Below are positions 1 to 5,384 of a stretch of 6,551 nucleotides of DNA, in pieces. The notes under the pieces are model-generated. The model worked only from the letters and a program-made list of their open reading frames with translations, ran no database searches and was not told the origin of the DNA. This stretch comes from Candidatus Zhuqueibacterota bacterium (lineage in GTDB: Bacteria > SM23-31): assembly GCA_022562855.1 (NCBI GenBank), contig JADFON010000109.1, forward strand, positions 1-6,551. Direction: 5' to 3'. The first letter of the stretch is position 1. Every line of letters starts with the position of its first letter. A program made the position numbers and the translations under genes.

Positions 1-34
1 GAAAACACAAGATAATCACAAAAAACTCTATTTG

Positions 35-880
35 TTACTGGAACAATGCCAGTACGTTTTGTGGCGAAATATTCGCCTGCGCCAATTGTGCTGTGGCCGT
101 TTGCTGCAATATCTGCAGTCTGGTCGACTCGACCTGTTCCCTTGCTATATCCGCATCAAGTATACGGCTCTTTGCAGCTTCGGTGTTCGTTATCGCAATC
201 CGGAGCGTTCCTTCTTTTACGGTCAACCGTCCGATGATAGCGCCGATATTCTGCAATGTATCGGACAACGTATCGATAGCGGCATCGACCTTGGATTGGG
301 CGAAGCTTGCTCCGGTTGCCGTAAACAGGCGGTCACCTACGAACTGTAAGTCTATTCCGAGACCACTGGCGCTGCTATTCGACGTAATGCTGAATAGCAG
401 GACATTTGTATTCTCTTCACCCGTCTGGAAAGACTTACCTGTATAAGTACCGTCTAAAAGAGCATTTTTATTAAAGTTTGTTTCTGCAACTATATCGTCG
501 ATTTCAGCGGTTAATTGTACGATTTCCGATCTTATCGCGTTTCGTTCTGCCGATCCAAGAGTATCGTTCGCAGCCTGGATAAGCTTATTTTTCATTGATA
601 TAAGTATATCGCTTATACTCAGGAGACCACCCTCGGCGATAGAGAGGACGTTCTTTGTCGTACCCACATTATCTAATGCGGTGGTCAGTCCCCGGATTCT
701 CGCATCAAGACGCCGGGATATAACAAATCCCGCCGGGTCGTCAGAAACCTCGTTGATTCTCAATCCCGTCGCTAATCTGAGCTGACGTTTTTCGAGGTCA
801 AGATTTACACGCTTAAGCGCCGCAAGCGCATTAAACGCTGCGATATTGGTATTAATCCGTGCGGCATCACCAAGAGCCAT
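35..880 (-). CDS. fliC: Flagellin (short, D0/D1 only)
   Basis: This gene encodes the filament subunit of the bacterial flagellum, exported unfolded through the flagellar type III system and polymerised outside the cell. The 281-residue product has both conserved ends. The N-terminal D0/D1 helices carry RINTN at 8-12, LATGLRIN at 36-43, DDPAGF at 47-52, AEGGL at 82-86 and QAANDTLGSAERNAI at 102-116. The C-terminal helix has the hallmark DADIARE at 242-248 and QILQQ...AQLAQAN...PQNVL at 256-277. Only about 80 residues separate the two ends, so the variable D2/D3 domains are essentially absent. No cysteine is present, as is usual for flagellins. The N-terminus has an insertion (GDAA) before RINTN compared with the common MALRINTN form. 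The ATG is fixed by a strong AAGGAGG 6 nt upstream. The gene is transcribed alone, away from an HU/IHF gene, from a sigma-54 promoter. Its stop (TAA at 35-37) lies just inside the window and no terminator is visible in the remaining 34 bases. The family call is very secure; fliC is a generic symbol and the paralogue number is unknown. Confidence 0.97.
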   Translation of the reverse strand: MALGDAARINTNIAAFNALAALKRVNLDLEKRQLRLATGLRINEVSDDPAGFVISRRLDARIRGLTTALDNVGTTKNVLSIAEGGLLSISDILISMKNKLIQAANDTLGSAERNAIRSEIVQLTAEIDDIVAETNFNKNALLDGTYTGKSFQTGEENTNVLLFSITSNSSASGLGIDLQFVGDRLFTATGASFAQSKVDAAIDTLSDTLQNIGAIIGRLTVKEGTLRIAITNTEAAKSRILDADIAREQVESTRLQILQQTATAQLAQANISPQNVLALFQ

Positions 881-884
881 GAGT

Positions 885-893
885 AACCTCCTT
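885..893 (-). promoter_or_regulatory. Ribosome binding site of the flagellin gene
   Basis: On the minus strand the sequence reads AAGGAGGTT, close to a full-length Shine-Dalgarno, with 6 nt between GGAGG and the ATG at 880. It decides the flagellin start. It is much stronger than the sites of the other genes here, in keeping with a highly expressed structural protein. Confidence 0.88.
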
Positions 894-903
894 TTACAAG
901 CCG

Positions 904-929
904 GGAGAAAATAATGGTATACCTTCTCC
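904..929 (-). other. Candidate hairpin in the flagellin mRNA leader
   Basis: In the minus-strand transcript GGAGAA (from 924-929) can pair perfectly with UUCUCC (from 904-909). The 14-nt loop contains the 8-bp palindrome GGTATACC (916-923). The hairpin ends 12 nt before the Shine-Dalgarno GGAGG. GGA occurs three times in the leader (946-948, 927-929, 889-891), the middle one in the context GTACAGGA, which resembles a CsrA recognition sequence. A role in translational control is inference; a 6-bp stem could arise by chance. Confidence 0.35.
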
Positions 930-999
930 TGTACTTAGAACTTTATCCTATAAATATATTGTTAAAACACTGACAAACCAATTATCTCACCGGTCAAAG

Positions 1000-1015
1000 A
1001 GCAACATCCGTGCCA
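1000..1015 (-). promoter_or_regulatory. Sigma-54 (RpoN) promoter of the flagellin gene
   Basis: On the minus strand the sequence is TGGCACGGATGTTGCT. It matches the sigma-54 consensus TGGCACG-N4-TTGCW at every defined position, with the invariant GG and GC separated by exactly 10 bp. The predicted transcription start is near 989, leaving a leader of about 109 nt before the flagellin ATG. Such promoters need an AAA+ enhancer-binding activator, and RpoN control of flagellins is known in several phyla. No sigma-28 type element (TAAA-N15-GCCGATAA) was found in the leader. Confidence 0.9.
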
Positions 1016-1037
1016 AATTTAAATACTACAAATAAAA

Positions 1038-1093
1038 TACGCCTGTTAACTATAATAATATTAACAACATACGATTATCGTTAAAAAGGCGTA
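1038..1093. repeat. Imperfect inverted repeat upstream of the flagellin promoter
   Basis: The left arm TACGCCT-G-TTAAC (1038-1050) is complementary to the right arm GTTAA-AA-AGGCGTA (1080-1093). That gives 12 matched base pairs interrupted by one unpaired base on the left and two on the right, around a 29-bp A+T-rich centre. A further TTAAC sits inside at 1061-1065. It lies about 49-104 bp upstream of the predicted sigma-54 start. It could be a regulator site, a cruciform, or the scar of a small mobile element; the sequence alone does not decide. Confidence 0.5.
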
Positions 1094-1094
1094 C

Positions 1095-1129
1095 CGGAGA
1101 ACAAAAAGCAATGTAAACTAAAATCTCCG
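1095..1129. repeat. Short inverted repeat CGGAGA / TCTCCG
   Basis: CGGAGA at 1095-1100 and TCTCCG at 1124-1129 are perfect 6-bp complements with a 23-bp centre. The repeat begins one base after the preceding inverted repeat ends. It lies between the two divergent promoters, about 106-140 bp upstream of the flagellin start. Six base pairs is within chance expectation, so this is a weak call, strengthened only by its position. Confidence 0.25.
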
Positions 1130-1132
1130 CGT

Positions 1133-1159
1133 GGTTCGGGAAACTTTTGGCGGGTTCGG
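1133..1159. repeat. Direct repeat GGTTCGG with 20-bp period
   Basis: GGTTCGG occurs at 1133-1139 and again at 1153-1159. The 20-bp start-to-start spacing is about two helical turns, so both copies face the same side of the DNA. They lie about 144-170 bp upstream of the predicted flagellin start, a usual distance for sigma-54 enhancer sites. Function is inferred from geometry only. Confidence 0.4.
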
Positions 1160-1250
1160 ATGGCAATTTTTTCCGGTGTTTTCTTTGAAGGAGCTTATCG
1201 ATATGCATTAGATCATTTTTGTCCTTGCGCAGGAAAAATTAAAAAAAAAC

Positions 1251-1279
1251 GTGACATGCTTGCCTAATTTTTGTATATT
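1251..1279 (+). promoter_or_regulatory. Housekeeping (sigma-70-type) promoter of the HU/IHF gene
   Basis: GTGACA at 1251-1256 (5 of 6 to TTGACA) and TATATT at 1274-1279 (5 of 6 to TATAAT) are separated by 17 bp, the optimal spacing. An A-rich tract at 1232-1249 lies directly upstream, like an UP element. The expected start is near 1286, giving a leader of about 80 nt to the ATG at 1366. Confidence 0.65.
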
Positions 1280-1365
1280 GCAAATCCTTAAGTAATTAAT
1301 ATTATTTGATTTCTACTCTTAAATAATACTATCCCGTCTTAAAAATTCGGAAAGTAGAGGTACCC

Positions 1366-1668
1366 ATGGAGACGGTTGTCAAGAAAGACATCGTCCGTAT
1401 TGTGGCGAAAAATACGAGTATGAATAAGGATAAAGTCGCCATAATTGTAGATGGTGTTTTTAAGACTCTCACAGAGTATCTTAAAGAGGCTAACCCGGAA
1501 GTACGAATTGAAATCAGGGGATTCGGTGTATTAGGGATTAAGAAGGCTAAAGCAAAACCCAAAGCAAGAAATCCAAGAACAAACGAAATTATATATGTAC
1601 CGCCTCACCGGAAAACTTTTTTCAAGCCCGGAAGGATTTTGAATCAATCCCTGCAAAATTCTCTTTGA
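1366..1668 (+). CDS. HU/IHF-family DNA-binding protein
   Basis: The 100-residue product is a small nucleoid protein that would dimerise, insert two beta arms into the DNA minor groove and bend it. The N-terminal half (METVVKKDIV to about residue 42) fits the helix-turn-helix dimerisation region. It is followed by the conserved strand IEIRGFGVLGIKK (48-60), a lysine-rich arm, and RNPRTNE at 68-74, where P70 is the intercalating proline of HU and IHF. KTFFKPGR at 83-90 matches the conserved end (usually xxFxPGK). The family is typically 90-100 residues, so the gene is complete. AGAGG at 1356-1360, 5 nt before the ATG, supports the start. The glycine usually found before RNP is alanine here. Sequence alone does not separate HU from an IHF-like specific binder. 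It is divergent from the flagellin gene; IHF-type bending often assists sigma-54 promoters, but any link here is speculation. Confidence 0.93.
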   Translation: METVVKKDIVRIVAKNTSMNKDKVAIIVDGVFKTLTEYLKEANPEVRIEIRGFGVLGIKKAKAKPKARNPRTNEIIYVPPHRKTFFKPGRILNQSLQNSL

Positions 1669-1701
1669 TCACATCGTCTCAACCTCAGAATACCTATTAA
1701 A

Positions 1702-1728
1702 AAATCATACCGGCGCCGGATTTGATTT
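1702..1728 (+). terminator. Weak hairpin after the HU/IHF gene, possible terminator
   Basis: AAATCA (1702-1707) pairs with TGATTT (1723-1728) around an inner G+C-rich palindrome CCGGCGCCGG (1710-1719), with a small internal loop between the two stems. It starts 33 bp after the HU/IHF stop. Only three T residues follow in the descending arm and there is no real U-tract, so intrinsic termination is uncertain. Confidence 0.3.
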
Positions 1729-1794
1729 CAACCGATGCCTCACTCATTTCCCGAACGAATAATAATTACAATAATTTTCTGAACCCAATGTTCA

Positions 1795-1810
1795 TGGCAG
1801 GGTAAAAGCA
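1795..1810 (+). promoter_or_regulatory. Degenerate sigma-54-like element upstream of the methyltransferase operon
   Basis: TGGCAGGGTAAAAGCA keeps the invariant GG and GC with 10 bp between them and the full TGGCA of the -24 box. It has AA where the -12 box normally has TT. Its start would be near 1821, giving a leader of about 110 nt, almost the same as for the flagellin gene. It is a candidate only, because the better-supported promoter at 1855-1883 lies downstream. Confidence 0.28.
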
Positions 1811-1854
1811 TAGTGTAATAGAGGAAATAAAGGTTTCTAAGCGGTGGCTTTTCA

Positions 1855-1883
1855 TTGCAATAAGCTCAAAAATTTCATATATT
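1855..1883 (+). promoter_or_regulatory. Predicted promoter of the methyltransferase-DUF2723 operon
   Basis: TTGCAA (1855-1860) and TATATT (1878-1883) are 17 bp apart, a good sigma-70 geometry with the same -10 hexamer as the HU/IHF promoter. Read the other way, TTG (1855-1857) and TATATTTG (1878-1885) match the Bacteroidetes-type TTG / TAnnTTTG promoter with 20 bp between them. The start is expected near 1890, giving a leader of about 42 nt. Confidence 0.6.
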
Positions 1884-1888
1884 TGAAA
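1873..1888. promoter_or_regulatory. Near-palindrome over the -10 region, possible operator
   Basis: TTTCATATATTTGAAA is self-complementary except for one central T-T pair, so 14 of 16 positions match. It covers the -10 box of the operon promoter. A repressor binding here would block transcription, but no regulator gene is present in the window and A+T-rich promoters form such palindromes easily. Confidence 0.3.
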
Positions 1889-1931
1889 CCTTGAAAATCA
1901 GGGTGCACCAAAATTTTCGGCTAACCCGCTT

Positions 1932-2702
1932 ATGGTAAAAGAACCTACGCAGAAAGACTGGAACGAGTTTTGGAAACGCGACGGGAGCGCCGGCGATTTT
2001 TACCATTCCTCAGATACCATTATTGAAAATCTCTTATCGGTTACGGATGTTCGGGGGTTGCGGATTTTGGAAATAGGCGCGGGAACAGGCGGTGACAGTA
2101 TAAATCTGAGCAAAATGGGCGCCCGGGTTGTAGCGCTCGATTATTCCGAAGATGTATTAAAAAAAGTAAAAACGGTAATACGAAACTCCGGTGTTTCTCT
2201 CGACCTGATGCGTGGAGACGGTACAAACCTCCCGTTTCCCGACGAATGTTTCGATTTAATTTTTCATCAGGGACTACTTGAACATTTTAAAAAACCGCAA
2301 ACATTGGTCGATGAAAATATCCGCGTATTAAAAAAAGGCGGTTACCTGTTAATAGACGTCCCCCAAAAATATCATCTTTGGACTGTTGTCAAACACATCT
2401 TGATTCCGTTGAATATGTGGATTGCCGGTTGGGAAACCCAATTTTCAGTAGGTGCGTTAAGAAAAATATATCGTGACAACAGATTGACTATTGTCAGGGA
2501 ATATGGTTATTGGCTTGTTCCTTCATTTTTTTACAGGTTGCTTCGCGAAACCCTCAAATGGATAGGCATTAAACTCCCTCTTTATCCTGGTTCAATTCCA
2601 CTTCTGGGAAAGTTGAGAAAATCGCTGAGATCATTCCTTATTAAGCGACCTCTTTCATTGCATACTTTTGTCTCCATCGGTATTATTGGCAAGAAAGAAT
2701 GA
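1932..2702 (+). CDS. Class I SAM-dependent methyltransferase
   Basis: The 256-residue product has a Rossmann-type methyltransferase core of the Methyltransf_11/UbiE-like kind. Motif I ILEIGAGTGGDS (45-56) binds S-adenosylmethionine. VVALD (66-70) ends strand 2 with the acidic ribose contact. GDGTNLPFPDECFDLI (95-110) supplies the next two conserved motifs, followed by GLLEHF (114-119) and the strand VLKKGGYLLIDVPQ (132-145). The segment from about 196 to 250 is basic and rich in aromatic and hydrophobic residues, suggesting association with the inner face of the membrane. The substrate is not visible; a lipid- or glycan-linked acceptor is inferred from the neighbours. The ATG at 1932 is the only usable start because no other ATG, GTG or TTG lies in frame after the upstream stop at 1884. 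It has no recognisable Shine-Dalgarno. The stop overlaps the next ATG by 4 nt (ATGA), indicating translational coupling. It appears to be the first gene of the operon. Confidence 0.9.
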   Translation: MVKEPTQKDWNEFWKRDGSAGDFYHSSDTIIENLLSVTDVRGLRILEIGAGTGGDSINLSKMGARVVALDYSEDVLKKVKTVIRNSGVSLDLMRGDGTNLPFPDECFDLIFHQGLLEHFKKPQTLVDENIRVLKKGGYLLIDVPQKYHLWTVVKHILIPLNMWIAGWETQFSVGALRKIYRDNRLTIVREYGYWLVPSFFYRLLRETLKWIGIKLPLYPGSIPLLGKLRKSLRSFLIKRPLSLHTFVSIGIIGKKE

Positions 2703-5368
2703 ATGATATAAAAAATACATATGCGGCGGCTTTTTCCTTTTCAGCCGCATTTATCGTGTATTTCATAACCATGGCTCCGACGGTCTCATACTGGGATTGC
2801 GGCGAGTTCATAGCTAGCTCCATAACTCTTGGGATACCTCATCCCCCGGGCGCCCCGCTTTTTCTCTTAATTGGAAAATTATTCAGCATGTCTCCTGTAG
2901 GGGCTGATGCAGCTTACAGAGTAAACATAATATCTGTTCTTGCTTCGGCTTTCACGGTGATGCTTCTTTATCTTATTATTGTTCGTCTGATTAAGGAATT
3001 TGCCGGGAAACCCGATACGCTGGAAAAAGAATTTTCGCTTTATGGCGGTGGAATCATCGGCGCATTGACTTTTGCTTACACCGATACGTTCTGGTTTAAT
3101 GCCACAGAAGCAGAAGTTTACTCTCTGAGTATGTTATTTACGGCGCTCTGTATATGGCTGACATTGAAATGGATGGAAAATCATAATGAACTGCGATCTC
3201 TAAAATATTTGATCGCATGTTCTTACCTGTTCGGTCTTGCCGTCGGTGTACATTTACTGAATCTGCTTATAATTCCTACGATTTTTCTTCTCGTGTTTTT
3301 TTACGACAGAAAATTAGCATATAATTTACTGCTTGGCGTATTCGCCATATTTATTGCGCTCGGTTTTATTGTGCCATTAGTAAGCGCATTTATCAGCTCA
3401 TTTTTTGGTCCGGGTACTCCATATCCCGGAGCAGGACAATGGTTTTTGGCAATTGTACTTTTTATTATTATTCTCGTTGCCCAAAATTATGTCGAAGTTA
3501 ACTACAAACTCTGGACTGTTCTTGGCGTATTATTGGTGGTTGGCGTCAGTACATATATTATGATCTATATACGCGCAAATCTTGGCCCGGTCATTAATGA
3601 AAATGACCCTTCGACACTTGAACGGTTTGCGAGTTATTGGAACAGGGATCAATATGGTCAGGAAAGTCTGGTCGCAACTATGTTTCCCCGAAGAGCAGAT
3701 TTTATTTCCTACCAGGTCAATAAAATGTATGTCCGGTATTTCGCATGGAATTTTATCGGTAAGGGAACAACGCTTGGAATGGATAGATACATAGTAGAGA
3801 TAATCAGTCCGAAAGGTTTGTATTTCATGCCGTTTTTACTCGGTCTTACAGGGCTTTGGTACCATTTCAAAAGAGACTGGCGGCGGGCTTTAGCGGTAAT
3901 GTCGGTCTTTATCATTACCGGGATAGCAATTATAGTCTATCTTAACCAGCCCGACCCGCAGCCGCGGGAACGGGATTATGTATATGTCGGAAGTTATTTC
4001 GCCTTCGCAATCTGGATAGGTATGAGCATGGGTGGATTGATCCATCTCGCCGGCAAGTTCCTTGGAAATCGTTCGAGTCGAAAAACTATTGTGTATGGAA
4101 GTATAGTAGGATTCGGTTTTTTACTTGGTCCGGCGCTTGAATACAGGCATAATTTCGATTCCCATGACAGGCGGGGAAATTATATGGCATGGGATTACTC
4201 TTACAATATCCTGCAGTCCTGCGATCCCAATGCTATAATTTTTACGAATGGAGATAACGATACCTTTCCACTGTGGTATTTACAAGAGGTTGAAGGTATT
4301 CGTAAAGATGTTTCAATCGTTAACTTAAGCCTGTTAAATACAGATTGGTACATAAAACAGCTAAGAGACGCCAACCCGGCTGTTGCTATTTCGCTTACCG
4401 ACGCACAGATTGAGAATCTTTCCTATAGTTTATGGGAGGAGCGTACGATAACATACCCCGTCCCAGCGCCTGTCTATAATGATCTGATAAACGATGTACA
4501 TGAAATATTTGGATTACAGCCTATAGCATCCGACACCACGTTCTCATTCGTATTTAAACCAACCGTAATTCAACCGAACGGTTCTTCCGGTATCAGGATA
4601 CAGGATATAATGATAGAGCATATTATCAGGGAAAACAGATGGAGAAGACCTGTTTATTTTGCGATAACGGTATCATCTTCCAATAAACTTGGACTTGACA
4701 GAAATCTTCGTCTTGAAGGTCTCGCTCTAAAACTGGTCCCATTTCCCTCAAACAATATTGCTGTCGATGATTTAGCCGGTAAATTACTTGAGACATTCAA
4801 ATACCGGGGTATCAATAACCCTGATGTCTATCACAATAAGCAAAAGAAGGACTTGCTGCAGAATTTAAGATTTGCCTTTATAAGCATTGCCAACTTCTAT
4901 GCCGGAAATAATATGCCGGAAGAGGCGGTGAAATTTCTGGACGCTATGGAGGAACGTGTCCCTGCTGATCTGATACCTTTTCCGAATTACCAGATTCTAA
5001 TGGAAATGGGGCGCGTATACTCAAACAGCGGTAAACCCGGCAAAGCAAAGAACTTATATGAAAAAGTATTGATGAGGGACGATGCGGATTCCCAGGTGAA
5101 AATCACAGTTGCTCAAAACTATGCCTTTTTTCTGAAAGATTATAAACGTACCGTAGAATTGTGTCGGGAAGTTCTTGAAGAAGACCCCTTTAATCCTAAT
5201 GCGTACTCACTTATGGTCACGATTTTGCGGGATGATAAACAATATTTCGAAGCAAAACAATATTTAGAAACATGGATTCTCCGTAATCCGAATGATAGTA
5301 ATGCAAAATCGATCCTCAATGAAATCGAAGGTCTTATAACAGCCGCCGATACATCGGGAAGCAAATAA
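2699..5368 (+). CDS. DUF2723 (TMEM260-like) GT-C-type membrane protein with C-terminal TPRs
   Basis: This 889-residue protein belongs to PF11028 (DUF2723), whose human member TMEM260 is a protein O-mannosyltransferase. By analogy it would move a sugar from a lipid carrier onto proteins or glycans outside the inner membrane. A first membrane segment (about 9-25) precedes the family signature TVSYWDCGEF (28-37) and HPPGAP (48-53). The acidic residues D33 and E36 sit in the first external loop, as in GT-C catalysts. NATEAEVYSL (134-143) follows. About a dozen membrane segments run to residue 482. Between them lies QPRERDYVYVGSYFAF (421-436), strongly conserved as I recall it. A soluble part begins with NGDNDTFPLWYLQEVEG (517-533) and LSLLNTDWYI (543-552). 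Residues about 724-880 form TPR-like helical pairs, for example MGRVYSNSGKPGKAKNLYEKV (770-790) and the segment 836-868. It overlaps the methyltransferase gene by 4 nt. Family assignment is secure; the substrate and transferase activity are inferred. Confidence 0.92.
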   Translation: MNDIKNTYAAAFSFSAAFIVYFITMAPTVSYWDCGEFIASSITLGIPHPPGAPLFLLIGKLFSMSPVGADAAYRVNIISVLASAFTVMLLYLIIVRLIKEFAGKPDTLEKEFSLYGGGIIGALTFAYTDTFWFNATEAEVYSLSMLFTALCIWLTLKWMENHNELRSLKYLIACSYLFGLAVGVHLLNLLIIPTIFLLVFFYDRKLAYNLLLGVFAIFIALGFIVPLVSAFISSFFGPGTPYPGAGQWFLAIVLFIIILVAQNYVEVNYKLWTVLGVLLVVGVSTYIMIYIRANLGPVINENDPSTLERFASYWNRDQYGQESLVATMFPRRADFISYQVNKMYVRYFAWNFIGKGTTLGMDRYIVEIISPKGLYFMPFLLGLTGLWYHFKRDWRRALAVMSVFIITGIAIIVYLNQPDPQPRERDYVYVGSYFAFAIWIGMSMGGLIHLAGKFLGNRSSRKTIVYGSIVGFGFLLGPALEYRHNFDSHDRRGNYMAWDYSYNILQSCDPNAIIFTNGDNDTFPLWYLQEVEGIRKDVSIVNLSLLNTDWYIKQLRDANPAVAISLTDAQIENLSYSLWEERTITYPVPAPVYNDLINDVHEIFGLQPIASDTTFSFVFKPTVIQPNGSSGIRIQDIMIEHIIRENRWRRPVYFAITVSSSNKLGLDRNLRLEGLALKLVPFPSNNIAVDDLAGKLLETFKYRGINNPDVYHNKQKKDLLQNLRFAFISIANFYAGNNMPEEAVKFLDAMEERVPADLIPFPNYQILMEMGRVYSNSGKPGKAKNLYEKVLMRDDADSQVKITVAQNYAFFLKDYKRTVELCREVLEEDPFNPNAYSLMVTILRDDKQYFEAKQYLETWILRNPNDSNAKSILNEIEGLITAADTSGSK

Positions 5369-5384
5369 TCAACCGGGAAATGCA

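Larger units (their letters stand above)
881..1365. other. Divergent intergenic region between flagellin and HU/IHF genes
   Basis: This 485-bp A+T-rich gap holds no credible coding sequence on either strand. From left to right it contains the flagellin leader (881 to about 989), the sigma-54 promoter (1000-1015), two inverted repeats (1038-1093 and 1095-1129), a helically phased direct repeat (1133-1159), a stretch of about 90 bp where I see nothing convincing, and a sigma-70-type promoter with an A-tract (about 1236-1279) reading into the HU/IHF gene. The elements are listed separately. Confidence 0.75.
1830..1892. repeat. 8-bp inverted repeat flanking the operon promoter
   Basis: AAGGTTTC (1830-1837) and GAAACCTT (1885-1892) are perfect complements with 47 bp between them. 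They bracket the -35 and -10 elements of the predicted promoter. They could be paired regulator half-sites or chance in A+T-rich DNA. Confidence 0.3.

Noticed and set aside
1-34. Terminator for the flagellin gene at the window edge
   Set aside because: No hairpin with a following T-run can be formed in the 34 bases available; it may lie outside the window.
32-446. Three overlapping plus-strand ORFs of 63-117 codons opposite the flagellin 3' half
   Set aside because: They lie wholly within the conserved flagellin gene on the other strand, encode no recognisable domain and have no promoter or ribosome site; they follow from the codon pattern of flagellin.
1045-1062. TATAAT at 1051 as a promoter for a small RNA
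   Set aside because: No acceptable -35 element lies 16-18 bp away on either strand; the hexamer is part of an A+T-rich repeat centre.
1188-1211. AAGGAG followed 9 nt later by ATG
   Set aside because: The ATG opens a two-codon reading frame (Met-His-stop), so it is most likely chance.
1329-1562. Minus-strand 77-codon ORF over the HU/IHF gene
   Set aside because: It is antisense to a clearly conserved HU/IHF protein and shows no family features.
1735-1782. 15-codon plus-strand ORF in the gap after the HU/IHF gene
   Set aside because: It has no ribosome site, is very short and shows no sign of selection that can be judged from one sequence.
1839-1852. AAGC-GGTG-GCTT hairpin with TTTT as a terminator
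   Set aside because: The stem is only 4 bp and it lies over 170 bp from the HU/IHF stop, just before the operon promoter.
3582-3915. 70-codon plus-strand and 68-codon minus-strand ORFs inside the DUF2723 gene
   Set aside because: They are off-frame shadows of a long conserved coding sequence and resemble no known family.
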